A DNA stretch of 64,000 nucleotides from Psychrobacter immobilis (GTDB lineage: Bacteria > Pseudomonadota > Gammaproteobacteria > Pseudomonadales > Moraxellaceae). The stretch spans positions 108,557 to 172,556 of the forward strand of contig NZ_CAJGZM010000005.1 of NCBI RefSeq assembly GCF_904846175.1, read 5' to 3'. Below, in pieces: positions 8,326-18,215 of the stretch; positions within the stretch are counted from its first letter, which is position 1; each line of letters opens with the position of its first letter. The position numbers and the translations under genes were made by a program. The notes under the pieces are model-generated. The model was given only the letters and a program-made list of their open reading frames with translations, made no database searches and was not told the DNA's origin.

Positions 8326-9192
8326 CTATTCTTTCTTTAATCCTGCATCGTTTGTCAAATCAAGGCTACGCTCTTCTTTAATCAAGATTTTCGCTAAAAA
8401 TAATCCCAGCTCAAACAACAACCACATCGGGATGGCGAGCATCAACATCGACACGCCATCAGGTGGTGTAACGATTGCAGCGACGGCAAAACAGCCAACG
8501 ATAATATAACGGCGTTTGTCTTCTAAGCTCTGAATGGAGACGACACCCGCCAATATCAATAGTAAAGTGACCACAGGAATCTCAAATGTCAGCCCAAATA
8601 CCATAAAGAGTTTGAGGGCAAAACTTAAATAACTGTCGATATCTGTCATTGGCAAGACGTTCTGCGGCGCAAACATGATAAAAAACTTTAAAACGCCTTT
8701 AAGTACAATAAAATAAGAGAAAGCCACGCCGGCATAAAATAAAAATATGGAAGACATCAGTACGGGAATAGCGACTTTCTTCTCTTTTTTATATAACCCA
8801 GGTGCCACAAACGACCAAATTTGATACAAGATATACGGCATGGCAAAAAATGCGGCGACAAAGACGGTAAGGCGTATGGGTGCCATAAAATTGGAGGTGA
8901 TGTCTGTCGCAATCATTGTCGAATTGGCGGGTAGCTGTGCAACCAAAGGGTCAGATAAAAAGTTATAGAGCTCGCGCGAAAATCCGACCAACGCCAAAAA
9001 TATTATCAACACGGCGACGCATATCTTAATCAGATGTCGACGTAATTCAATCAAATGTTCGGTAATAGGCATATCAGCCAATGAGCTTAATATATCGTCC
9101 GAATCATTACTGTTTGCTGACTCTGTCTCGGTTTCAATGACTGAGTCTGTCAGCTTTTCTTGACGGCTTTTTTTACGTTTAAATAAACCCAC
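8326..9192 (-). CDS. tatC: Sec-independent protein translocase TatC
   Basis: TatC is the multi-spanning receptor of the twin-arginine translocase and binds RR signal peptides together with TatB. The 288-residue protein shows six hydrophobic segments and the family's MPITEHLIELRRHL start after a charged N-terminal tail of about 40 residues. The conserved cytoplasmic-loop FAMPYILYQIWSFVAPGLY segment is present. The start is GTG: the tatB stop and tatC start overlap as TAGTG, and AGGAG lies just upstream, which indicates translational coupling. Confidence 0.97.
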   Translation of the reverse strand: MGLFKRKKSRQEKLTDSVIETETESANSNDSDDILSSLADMPITEHLIELRRHLIKICVAVLIIFLALVGFSRELYNFLSDPLVAQLPANSTMIATDITSNFMAPIRLTVFVAAFFAMPYILYQIWSFVAPGLYKKEKKVAIPVLMSSIFLFYAGVAFSYFIVLKGVLKFFIMFAPQNVLPMTDIDSYLSFALKLFMVFGLTFEIPVVTLLLILAGVVSIQSLEDKRRYIIVGCFAVAAIVTPPDGVSMLMLAIPMWLLFELGLFLAKILIKEERSLDLTNDAGLKKE

Positions 9193-9902
9193 TACTCAAT
9201 CTCCTGCTTATTAACAGAAGCCTGTTTATGTAAAGGATTCTCTAAACGGTTGATAGCGCTGTTTAATAAAATGTCGGCTTTATAATTGGGTAAATAGGGC
9301 GGTTGCGGCAGACGCCTTGCTTTATCATAAGCGCCAAGACGGAACCACATATTTTCCCATGGTCTAGTTGTGACGGTTTGAATCACTTGCTTGGCATTGT
9401 CACTACAGTTAGTTTTTAGACTATCGTCATTATCTTGAGCCGCTGATTCTGCTTGCTCAGACTCTTCTGACTTTCTATCTGACCCATAACTGTCATAGGT
9501 ATAGTCAAACTCTTTTGGCAACGCGGACGAATTATCGCCTTTTTCACCATCATTTTTATGATTCGTATTATCCACTTTATCGGTTGTAGGCTGATGCGCT
9601 GCTTTTAGATGCTGGTTTTGCGAGGATTCAAACTGTTGCATACTGCCGCGCATTTCTGCCATTTCACGTCGCATTTCTGCTTCAGTTTGGCGAATTTTGG
9701 CAAGCTCTTTTTGCATTAGTTGGCGAGTTTCAGCCAAATCAAGTTCTGCTTCGATTTCAGACTGCAAGGTAGACACCGTACGGCGAATTTTGGCATACCA
9801 TTGCCCAGCGGTGCGTGCCGCTTGGGGCAGCTTTTCTGGTCCCAAGACGATTAAGGCAATGACGCCAAAAAGTAATAATTCAGAAAACCCGATATCAAAC
9901 AT
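9192..9902 (-). CDS. tatB: Sec-independent protein translocase TatB
   Basis: It has the TatB signature: one N-terminal membrane helix (FSELLLFGVIALIVLGPEKLP, about residues 6-26) and an amphipathic helix with RTAGQW. A coiled region rich in Glu/Arg/Met follows to about residue 95. At 236 residues it is longer than E. coli TatB (171) because of an Asp/Ser/Asn-rich disordered C-terminal half. TatB forms the substrate-binding complex with TatC. It lies 26 bases after tatA and overlaps the tatC start by one base. Confidence 0.95.
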   Translation of the reverse strand: MFDIGFSELLLFGVIALIVLGPEKLPQAARTAGQWYAKIRRTVSTLQSEIEAELDLAETRQLMQKELAKIRQTEAEMRREMAEMRGSMQQFESSQNQHLKAAHQPTTDKVDNTNHKNDGEKGDNSSALPKEFDYTYDSYGSDRKSEESEQAESAAQDNDDSLKTNCSDNAKQVIQTVTTRPWENMWFRLGAYDKARRLPQPPYLPNYKADILLNSAINRLENPLHKQASVNKQEIE

Positions 9903-9928
9903 AATGTTCCAATGCCACTGTCTAAATG

Positions 9929-10171
9929 CTATACATTATGTGTGTCATCAACCTTGGTGGTTGTTGGGCGCTCTTCAGGGTGTGCATTACCATCATGATC
10001 GAGCACCACCTGCTTTTTAGCATGTTCGATATTCTCGTCTTTGACGGCTTCTTTAAAACCTTTGACCGCGCCGCCCAAATCTTTACCGGCATTTCTTAGT
10101 TTGGAGGTGCCAAATACAACAACAACCACGACCAATAAAATCAGCCAATGCGTAATGGAAAAACTGCCCAT
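9929..10171 (-). CDS. tatA: Sec-independent protein translocase TatA
   Basis: An 80-residue TatA: a single N-terminal membrane helix (about 7-20), the [21 protein letters not shown] hinge and amphipathic helix, then an acidic/histidine-containing tail. TatA oligomers form the translocation pore in the inner membrane. It is the first tat gene of the tatABC group, downstream of hisIE on the same strand, an order known from other gammaproteobacteria. No terminator is visible in the 250-base gap to hisIE, so read-through is possible. Confidence 0.95.
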   Translation of the reverse strand: MGSFSITHWLILLVVVVVVFGTSKLRNAGKDLGGAVKGFKEAVKDENIEHAKKQVVLDHDGNAHPEERPTTTKVDDTHNV

Positions 10172-10422
10172 AATGCTATCCTTATGTCTTGGTTTTCAGT
10201 CTTTATATGAATACGTTGAGTGTATAGAATATTGCTATCGTAAACAAAAGATATCGACATCTTATGCGAAGTGAAACGTCACTATATTATAACCTGCACT
10301 TGTGACAAAAAGGTGAAAGCAACAATAATCAAACAGGGCAGTGGTTTCGCTTGTTATTACTGTTAACACTCTTCAAATGGCAAAACATATTCATGTTATA
10401 AATATTGTTAACCTTACAAAAG

Positions 10423-11274
10423 CTAGCGAGCGGCTTTTTCATCAATACCGGATAAACCAAAGCGTCGACCCAACTCATGTAATACGGCATCTGACTCTAT
10501 ATCAAACCATGCCAGTCCCACTAAGGTATGGAACCAAACATCTGCCACTTCATAAATGAGCTCATTGCGTGCTTCGTCATACTGGATTTTATCCGTATTT
10601 TCATTGCAATTAGCAAAGTCTTTGGCAGCGATGATACTTTCTGTACTCTCTTCGCCCACTTTTTCTAATATTTTATTGAGACCTTTGGCGTATAAGCTTG
10701 CTACATACGAGCTATCAGCATCTGCTTGCTTACGTTCTGCCAATACACCATCGAGCTGTTGCAAAATAGAGCGCGTGGTGAGGCTACTGTCATTCTGATT
10801 GGTGTTCGAATGAACTCTATTTTGAGATGGTACTTCATTAATTTCAGGAGTAGCTTGTGCTGTAGCATTTGAATGATAAATCTCTGTTGGATCTTTCAAT
10901 ACTTTGTCGACCGTTTGCCACTCAGGGGTTTGCCCTGATACATCCAAACGCTGATAAAAACAAGACTCACGACCAGTATGACAAGCGATACCACCTGCCT
11001 GAGTCACACTCAGCACAATCACATCGGCGTCGCAATCTAGACGAATATCATGCACACGTTGGGTATGCCCAGAGGATTCACCCTTATGCCATAACTTGGC
11101 ACGTGAACGCGAAAAGTACACCGCCGTCTGCGTTTGCGCGGTCAATTGTAGGGATTCGGCGTTCATCCACGCCATCATCAAAATACGTCCTGACACATGA
11201 TCTTGCGCAATTGCAGGAATCAAACCATCAGCATTAAAATTCACGGCAGCCAGCCAAGCAGGTAAAGTCATCAT
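10423..11274 (-). CDS. hisIE: Bifunctional phosphoribosyl-AMP cyclohydrolase / phosphoribosyl-ATP pyrophosphatase (HisI-HisE fusion)
   Basis: It catalyses steps 2 and 3 of histidine synthesis. The HisI half (about 1-115) has metal ligands Cys81, Cys98 and Cys105 within CDAD...[14 protein letters not shown]. The HisE half (about 167-283) has the [14 protein letters not shown] and [13 protein letters not shown] helices of the all-alpha pyrophosphatase. About 50 polar residues (Asn/Ser/Thr/Gln-rich, 116-166) form a linker, much longer than in the E. coli fusion (203 residues in total there; 283 here). Other his genes are absent from the window. Confidence 0.95.
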   Translation of the reverse strand: MMTLPAWLAAVNFNADGLIPAIAQDHVSGRILMMAWMNAESLQLTAQTQTAVYFSRSRAKLWHKGESSGHTQRVHDIRLDCDADVIVLSVTQAGGIACHTGRESCFYQRLDVSGQTPEWQTVDKVLKDPTEIYHSNATAQATPEINEVPSQNRVHSNTNQNDSSLTTRSILQQLDGVLAERKQADADSSYVASLYAKGLNKILEKVGEESTESIIAAKDFANCNENTDKIQYDEARNELIYEVADVWFHTLVGLAWFDIESDAVLHELGRRFGLSGIDEKAAR

Positions 11275-11526
11275 CTATCGTCTTATAAGTAGAAAGTAGT
11301 CAGTAATAAAAAGCCGCTAAGTATTCGCTAAATAAAGGTCATTCAGCCTATCTATCATTTATGTGAGCGCTTTATCAACGCGCAATCTCTACTTAAACAC
11401 AGCTTAAGCTGACATTCAATATGTTAAATCAGTCATTAAAGCACAATTATACCTGAGCGGAGTTTTGATAAACCAATAATTGTAAATAATACCCAACTAT
11501 TTACTTAGCTAACCTTAGTTTCTATT

Positions 11527-11549
11527 AACTGTCTATTGATAGTTTTTTT
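11527..11549 (+). terminator. Orphan terminator-like hairpin upstream of rpmI
   Basis: AACTGTC (11527-11533) pairs with GATAGTT (11538-11544, one G-U) around TATT, followed by five more T. No plus-strand gene precedes it, so it may end a small RNA or an upstream leader transcript. Confidence 0.45.
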
Positions 11550-11678
11550 GTAGCTCAGTTTTTACTTTTAAGCTTGTACTTTAAGCGGCTAACAATCAAG
11601 GTTTGGAAGATAAAAATAAGTGGTAGGGTATTTGTTATTAGAAAGAACAACATACGATAAAGGCGGCCAAAACTTTCC

Positions 11679-11708
11679 TTGGCAAAACTGCGCATGATCT
11701 GTTAAAAT
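11679..11708 (+). promoter_or_regulatory. Sigma70-type promoter of rpmI-rplT
   Basis: TTGGCA (11679-11684) and TAAAAT (11703-11708) are separated by 18 bases, about 110 bases before the rpmI start. The leader that follows contains a short CCTC/GAGG-type stem that could take part in L20 control (inference). Confidence 0.6.
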
Positions 11709-11818
11709 AGCGCCTCCCACCTCGAGGCAAATAGAGGTTTAGTGCTTGTTTTCACAGCCACTATTCGTTTTTACTATTTGACGACCAGGTTCTATCAAAG
11801 ACAAAGAGGCAAATCATC

Positions 11819-12016
11819 ATGAAAGTTAAGATGAAAACCAGAAGCGGTGCAGCTAAACGCTTCAAAAAAACAGCGAACGGCTTTAAGCGTAAGCAAGCAT
11901 TCAAAAGCCATATCTTGACCAAGAAATCAGCTAAGCGTATTCGCCAGTTGCGCGGTCTGAAGATGGTGGACAAGTCTGACGAAGCAGCAGTTCGTCGTAT
12001 GTGCCCATACATCTAA
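11819..12016 (+). CDS. rpmI: 50S ribosomal protein L35
   Basis: A 65-residue, very basic protein with the L35 pattern [15 protein letters not shown] at the N-terminus and the RRMCPY ending. The ATG at 11819 follows GAGGC with normal spacing. It is the first gene of the rpmI-rplT ribosomal pair, with its own promoter about 110 bases upstream. The gap to rplT is about 160 bases. Confidence 0.98.
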   Translation: MKVKMKTRSGAAKRFKKTANGFKRKQAFKSHILTKKSAKRIRQLRGLKMVDKSDEAAVRRMCPYI

Positions 12017-12174
12017 TAGGCTATCGTCATTTATCTTTAATTAAGCGCTGTTTAATTAATAGCTACTGAATTAAAAGTACCTGACTTTGCAATCTGATAA
12101 CGATGTCTGTTATTCAACTATTTAATGACATCGTGACTCGCTTAACAGTAATTAAAGAAATCTTGGAGTAATTT

Positions 12175-12531
12175 ATGGCCCGTGTAAAACGTGGTGTACA
12201 GGCGAATCGTCGTCACAAAAAAATCCTAAAACGCGCAAAAGGCTACTACGGTGCCCGTTCACGTGTTTACCGCGTAGCGGTACAAGCAGTGACCAAAGCT
12301 GGTCAGTATGCTTATCGTGACCGTCGCAACAAAAAACGTACTTTCCGTCGTCTTTGGATTGCACGTATCAATGCTGGTGCACGCTTAAACGGCTTAAGCT
12401 ATAGCCGCTTTATCAATGGCATGAAAAAAGCTAACATTGCAATCGATCGTCGCGTACTTGCTGACATCGCTATGCATGATGCAGCGACTTTCACAGCATT
12501 GGTTGAAAAAGCAAAAGCGGAACTAGCATAA
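12175..12531 (+). CDS. rplT: 50S ribosomal protein L20
   Basis: A 118-residue basic protein that starts [15 protein letters not shown] and contains the [12 protein letters not shown] motif, both diagnostic for L20. L20 is needed early in 50S assembly and in E. coli represses its own operon by binding the rpmI leader. TTGGAG stands upstream of the ATG at 12175. A terminator follows at 12648-12675. Confidence 0.98.
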   Translation: MARVKRGVQANRRHKKILKRAKGYYGARSRVYRVAVQAVTKAGQYAYRDRRNKKRTFRRLWIARINAGARLNGLSYSRFINGMKKANIAIDRRVLADIAMHDAATFTALVEKAKAELA

Positions 12532-12647
12532 ATATTAACCGTCCTTTAGGATAGTCTGCTTGCCAAGTGCTTATTTATAAGTAATTTTTTCTAAGTGGTT
12601 ATCTATATGGATAGGGATAATATTGATTAATAGTGCGATATTAATAA

Positions 12648-12675
12648 AAGCTACCGCTGGTCGGTGGCTTTTTTT
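12648..12675 (+). terminator. Intrinsic terminator after rplT
   Basis: AAGCTACCG (12648-12656) pairs with CGGTGGCTT (12662-12670, one wobble), followed by a T-run. It separates the ribosomal genes from pheST. Confidence 0.85.
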
Positions 12676-12747
12676 ATATTAAATTATTTTATTGCCAGTT
12701 TTATTATTGTTAAGATGCAGTATTTTTTTCTCAAGTTGCGCTTCTCA

Positions 12748-12777
12748 TTGTCTAAATATTCAAGCCATTCATATAAC
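12748..12777 (+). promoter_or_regulatory. Candidate promoter of pheST
   Basis: TTGTCT (12748-12753) and TATAAC (12772-12777) with an 18-base spacer, about 110 bases before pheS and after the rplT terminator. Confidence 0.4.
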
Positions 12778-12792
12778 TCGCCCTTATATTAA

Positions 12793-13944
<1,152 letters not shown>

Positions 13945-14012
13945 ATTTTCATTATTAATCGTCAAACCTTTAATTCAAAATCTTTATTATAAAATTCTGA
14001 TCCGAGATATTT

Positions 14013-16418
14013 ATGAAAATTAGCGAACAGTGGCTACGTCAATGGGTAAATCCCAACAATAGCAGTGAGCAATTGGCTGAACAACTTACGATGGCAGGGC
14101 TAGAGATTGATGATCGCTTTGCAGTCGCCCGCGCCTTTAGCGGTGTGGTGGTTGGTGAAGTTATCAGCGTCGAGCAGCATCCAGATGCCGACAAATTACG
14201 CGTGACTCAGGTTAATATTGGTGCAGCTGAGCCATTACAAATTGTTTGCGGTGCACCCAATGTGACTATCGGTATGAAAGCACCTGTTGCGACCGTCGGT
14301 GCAGTGTTGCCAAGCGATGATGCAAAAGGTTTTAAAATTAAAAATGGTAACCTACGCGGTGTCGACTCTAATGGTATGCTCTGCGGTGCGTCTGAAATTG
14401 ACTTAACCGATAGCATCGATGGTCTGCTTGAGTTGCCAGCTGATGCGCCGATTGGCATGGATATTCGTGAGTATTTGGGTTTAGACAATCAAATCTTAGA
14501 TATCTCTATTACCCCAAACCGTGGTGATTGCTTTAGCGTACGCGGAATTGCGCGCGAAATTTCAGTCATTAACGATTTGCCGATGCAGCCGCCTGAGATT
14601 CCAACTAATGTAGCGGTGACGGATAACGGCGCAACTCTTGCTGTCACCGTTAGTGCGGTTGAGGCGTGCCCACGTTATTTATTACAGTCGATTAGCAATA
14701 TTGATCGTAGCATCGATACACCAAAGTGGATGCAAGATGCACTAGTGCAGTCAGGGTTACGTTCGCACAACTTCTTGGTCGATGTGACCAACTATGTGTT
14801 GATGGAGTTGGGTCAACCGCTACATGCGTTTGATGCTGATACCATTGTTGGTGATATCGTGGTTCGTTTGGCAGAGCCTAGCGAGACCATTACCTTATTA
14901 AATGAGCAAACCATTACTCTAACCGGTGATGAATTGGTCATTGCTGATGATAAAGGCGCGCTTGCACTTGCTGGTATCATGGGCGGTCAACGTAGCAGTG
15001 TCACCGATAGTACCACCAATATTGTGTTAGAGAGTGCCTTCTTTAATCAGTTAGCTATTGCTGCACGCGCACGCCGTTTTGGTCTGCATACGGATGCCTC
15101 ACAACGTTTTGAGCGCGGGGTAGACTTTGAATTACCAGAGCTAGCACTGGCACGCGCTTGTGATTTGATTACTAGCGTTACTGGTGGTCAAGCGGGGCAA
15201 ATAGTAAAAGCAGAAAGTAATGAAAACCTGCCAGCACGTGCGCCCATTACCTTGCCAATCACTAAAGTTCGTGATGTCATCGGTATCGAGATTGAGCCAG
15301 CAGTCATGGTGCGTATTTTGACTCAATTAGGCTTTGAGGTCGAGCAGCAAGCAGATAGCCTGCTTTGCACGCCGCCATCATATCGTTTTGATATGAGTAT
15401 CAAAGAAGATTTGATTGAAGAGATTGCCCGTATTTATGGTTATGATAATATTCCAAGCGTATTGCCGCATTTGCAAGTCAGTATGGATTATGACGATACG
15501 GCGGACCTGACTCACCAAATGAAGCTGGCGCTGGTCGATAACGGTTATATGGAAGCGATAAGCTTTAGCTTTAGTGATGCAAAAATAGAAGCTTTGCTCG
15601 ATGACAAAGCACTAGGAGAAGTGTTGGCACTGGCCAATCCTATCTCTAGTGATTTAGCAGTAATGCGCCGTACTTTGCTGTCAAGCTTATTACCTTGTGT
15701 GCAATACAACTTAAATCGCCAGCAGCCACGGGTACGTTTCTTCGAAACGGGTCTTAGCTTCGTTGGTCAAAGTATTAGCGAATTGGTACAAACACCAAGT
15801 ATTGCTTTGGTCGCAGTCGGTGATATTTGGGACGAGCAAGCGTATCAAAACCGCGACTTAGACTTTTATGATCTTAAGCATGATATTGAGCAGTTATTAC
15901 CTGCGCAAGTGGATAGTGCGCGTATCCGTTATGAGCGTAGTGAGCTTGCCTTCTTGCATCCTGGTCAAAGCGCCAAACTCTATATCGATGACCAATATGT
16001 TGGTTGGTTGGGTCAACTGCATCCTAATACGGCCAAGCAGTTAGATTTGCCAGCTACTTGGGTGGCTCAATTAGCACTTGCGCCGCTACTGACTCTTGTA
16101 CGTGAGCAGCATGCCATCACCACCCCAAGCAAATTCCCGCAAGTACGTCGTGATATTGCCATCTTAGTCGATAGCGATATTAGCTTACAGACTTTGCAGT
16201 CGACGATACGCGCGGTAGCTGGTGAACTATTGACAGATTTATGGCTATTTGATGTTTATCAAGGTGATAAAGTGCCAACCGGTCAGCGTTCATTGGCTTT
16301 TGCTTTGATATGGCAGGACAGAACGCAGACACTATCTGATGAAGCGGTAAAAGCAGCAACCGATAAGGTAGTGCAAGCCCTAACCGAACAGCATGCTGCC
16401 CAGTTGCGTGACAGCTAA
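14013..16418 (+). CDS. pheT: Phenylalanyl-tRNA synthetase beta subunit
   Basis: An 801-residue beta subunit, the normal bacterial size. In order it has an EMAPII-like tRNA-binding domain (about 40-150, with HPDADKLRVTQVN and QIVCGAPN), the B3/B4 editing region (DVTNYVLMELGQPLHAFD), the B5 domain, the catalytic-like core and a C-terminal FDX-ACB anticodon-binding domain (KFPQVRRDIAILVD). It works with PheS. A stem-loop follows at 16448-16472. Confidence 0.97.
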   Translation: MKISEQWLRQWVNPNNSSEQLAEQLTMAGLEIDDRFAVARAFSGVVVGEVISVEQHPDADKLRVTQVNIGAAEPLQIVCGAPNVTIGMKAPVATVGAVLPSDDAKGFKIKNGNLRGVDSNGMLCGASEIDLTDSIDGLLELPADAPIGMDIREYLGLDNQILDISITPNRGDCFSVRGIAREISVINDLPMQPPEIPTNVAVTDNGATLAVTVSAVEACPRYLLQSISNIDRSIDTPKWMQDALVQSGLRSHNFLVDVTNYVLMELGQPLHAFDADTIVGDIVVRLAEPSETITLLNEQTITLTGDELVIADDKGALALAGIMGGQRSSVTDSTTNIVLESAFFNQLAIAARARRFGLHTDASQRFERGVDFELPELALARACDLITSVTGGQAGQIVKAESNENLPARAPITLPITKVRDVIGIEIEPAVMVRILTQLGFEVEQQADSLLCTPPSYRFDMSIKEDLIEEIARIYGYDNIPSVLPHLQVSMDYDDTADLTHQMKLALVDNGYMEAISFSFSDAKIEALLDDKALGEVLALANPISSDLAVMRRTLLSSLLPCVQYNLNRQQPRVRFFETGLSFVGQSISELVQTPSIALVAVGDIWDEQAYQNRDLDFYDLKHDIEQLLPAQVDSARIRYERSELAFLHPGQSAKLYIDDQYVGWLGQLHPNTAKQLDLPATWVAQLALAPLLTLVREQHAITTPSKFPQVRRDIAILVDSDISLQTLQSTIRAVAGELLTDLWLFDVYQGDKVPTGQRSLAFALIWQDRTQTLSDEAVKAATDKVVQALTEQHAAQLRDS

Positions 16419-16447
16419 TATCTACTCATAAAAATATAAAGTTCCCT

Positions 16448-16472
16448 ATAGCCTCCTGATAAGTGAGGCTAT
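16448..16472 (+). terminator. Stem-loop after pheT, no strong T-run
   Basis: ATAGCCTC (16448-16455) and GAGGCTAT (16465-16472) are exact complements. The following GGCGCTTTGC is a poor U-tract, so it may be only a partial terminator before ihfA. Confidence 0.4.
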
Positions 16473-16557
16473 GGCGCTTTGCTATTGGTAGAAACACATA
16501 ACTAATAGATATTTTTATACATAAATTACGTTAAGTGGTTATTAATAAAGGATTTTA

Positions 16558-16586
16558 TTAAAATGACGGCAAAAAACCTTTATAAT
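16558..16586 (+). promoter_or_regulatory. Promoter of ihfA
   Basis: TTAAAA (16558-16563) and a perfect TATAAT (16581-16586) with a 17-base spacer, 70 bases before the ihfA start. This gives ihfA a promoter of its own apart from pheST. Confidence 0.55.
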
Positions 16587-16655
16587 AGCTAACATTAATC
16601 TTCATACCGCTAAACCATGATATTCGACATCACGACATAGCATAGGAGTCGTACT

Positions 16656-16955
16656 GTGAGCACCTTAACCAAATCTGACATGATTGAGCATTTGATGAGT
16701 CATCTGAATCTGACACGTCAAGAAGGCCGCTGTTTGGTGGAGAACTTTTTTGATGAGTTGTCAGAGAGTTTGATTGATGGCAAAGAGGTCAAGCTTTCAG
16801 GCTTTGGCAACTTCGAGCTTAAAGATAAAAATAGCCGTCCCGGTCGTAACCCAAAGACAGGTGAGCCTGTTGCAGTATCGGCACGCCGCGTCGTCACCTT
16901 TAAAACTGGTCAAAAATTTCGTCAGCAGGTGGATGAGCGCTTATTTGATGAGTAA
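16656..16955 (+). CDS. ihfA: Integration host factor alpha subunit
   Basis: A 99-residue HU/IHF-family DNA-bending protein. The beta-arm carries [12 protein letters not shown], whose Pro intercalates into DNA, and the preceding [12 protein letters not shown] is typical of the family. It starts with [10 protein letters not shown] as IHF alpha does, and its place just after pheT is the classic ihfA position, which favours alpha over beta or HU. The start is GTG, supported by AGGAG. It partners with IHF beta encoded elsewhere. Confidence 0.95.
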   Translation: MSTLTKSDMIEHLMSHLNLTRQEGRCLVENFFDELSESLIDGKEVKLSGFGNFELKDKNSRPGRNPKTGEPVAVSARRVVTFKTGQKFRQQVDERLFDE

Positions 16956-16981
16956 GTTTTGTTAATAGGTTATTTCTGTTG

Positions 16982-17020
16982 AGCCAATAGCGATGATTAA
17001 AGTCATCTTATTGGCTTTTT
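16982..17020 (+). terminator. Intrinsic terminator after ihfA
   Basis: AGCCAATA (16982-16989) pairs with TATTGGCT (17009-17016), with an inner GATGA/TCATC stem, followed by TTTT. Confidence 0.85.
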
Positions 17021-17162
17021 AGATTTATAAAGCCAAGGAATTAACAGATAGGGTAATGAATACTATCCGGTTATTTTAGCGCCATAGCTTAACGTATTTT
17101 TTACCTATTCCCTTTTTCGCTTAAACTTTTAAAAGCTGATAGAATCCTAAATAACAGACATA

Positions 17163-17190
17163 AAAAAAGAGAGCCTAAGCTCTCTTTTTT
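17163..17190. terminator. Bidirectional terminator
   Basis: AAAAAAGAGAGC (17163-17174) and GCTCTCTTTTTT (17179-17190) are perfect complements around CTAA. It ends the minus-strand lipoprotein gene and backs up the ihfA terminator. Confidence 0.9.
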
Positions 17191-17222
17191 CACTGCAGTA
17201 TTTTTATTATGAAAAATAAAAA

Positions 17223-17579
17223 TTACTGAGCTGGTTCTTCAACTACAACTTCGTCAGCTGCGTCAACTGCAGGAGTTTCGCTAGCTACGTCAACGCTAGT
17301 AGTAGTACCGTCTACAGGTACTTCAGCATCGATTTCGTTAGTAGCAGTATTAGCTTGTGCATCAGCGATGTCAGCTGAAGCAGCGTCTACAGCTTCAACA
17401 GCATCAGCAGGAACAGCTTCGCCTTCAACAGCAGCTTGGTCTAGATTTTCTTGCGCGTCAGTTACTTCTTCTTTCGCGTCAGATAAATCTTCAGCAGCGT
17501 TTTCTTTGTTGCTATCACAGGCAGTAAGGCCCATAGTTGCAGTCATGATACCAGCTAGAGCAAGTAATTTTAAGTTCAT
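17223..17579 (-). CDS. Small acidic putative lipoprotein
   Basis: A 118-residue protein with a lipoprotein signal peptide: basic start, hydrophobic core and lipobox LTAC with Cys21. The mature part is almost entirely Ala, Asp, Glu, Val and Thr (predicted disordered, strongly acidic) with no recognisable domain. Codon use is highly uniform (GCA/GCT for Ala), as in well-expressed small envelope proteins. The start has CGGAGA upstream. Function unknown. It would be a substrate for Lgt, LspA and the Lnt encoded at 45406. Confidence 0.75.
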   Translation of the reverse strand: MNLKLLALAGIMTATMGLTACDSNKENAAEDLSDAKEEVTDAQENLDQAAVEGEAVPADAVEAVDAASADIADAQANTATNEIDAEVPVDGTTTSVDVASETPAVDAADEVVVEEPAQ

Positions 17580-18215
17580 AAGGTTTTCTCCGGGAAAATG
17601 AAATGATCAGTAGCAGCAAAAAAGGTTGAATATCCAAGATGTCTCAGAATTCAACTAGTATTAATCACAGCTACTCAGCTTCCACGCATTCTATATGATT
17701 TCTTTCTAGATAGAAAGGGCCTGTACAATTAAGTAACAATAAAATTGTAAATAAGGTTTTACTTTGCCTATTTACTATAATTTTTAATACAACTAGCCAA
17801 ATTAATCGACGTATAATCAATGACATCAGTGTGATTTAAGAGCTTTCCTATAAAAGGTTTTCTCTAATGACTAGGATGCTATTTTATACCCATTTTTTGA
17901 CTATTGTTAGTACAAATACTGTCAAATATAGCTATTGAATGATGAATATTAGCAAGGTATAAATAGTAATGGTATTTGTAAAAGCTATTAATAAAAGTGA
18001 TAAGAAATTAATCTTTAGGAATCCATTAGCATGGACTTCAGAAGCACGGTTTGATCTCTTTTTTTACTGCTAATGGTCAATAAAAAATTAAAAGCGGTAA
18101 AATAAAATATGCAATCAAGGGATTGGGCGCAATATTATCTAATATCCATAACTATATAACAGCACTAACGACGATATGTATAGCAATATCTATCGTATTT
18201 TTTAGGAGAAACAGT
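17580..18215. other. AT-rich intergenic region, no gene seen
   Basis: Some 635 bases between the divergent lipoprotein and ypfJ-like genes. Small palindromes occur (CTTTCT-AGAT-AGAAAG near 17702-17720; arms CCATTAGCA 18023-18031 and TGCTAATGG 18068-18076). An open extension in the ypfJ frame from 18123 lacks a ribosome site. No RNA gene recognised. Confidence 0.4.

Larger units (their letters stand above)
11275..11818. other. Long intergenic region between hisIE and rpmI
   Basis: About 540 AT-rich bases separate the divergent genes. It holds a stem-loop with T-run at 11527-11549 and the rpmI promoter at 11679-11708, listed separately. infC, often upstream of rpmI, is not here. No open frame with a convincing start was seen. 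Confidence 0.5.

Noticed and set aside
11275..11818. A hidden infC upstream of rpmI
   Set aside because: No reading frame in the spacer resembles initiation factor 3; infC must be elsewhere.
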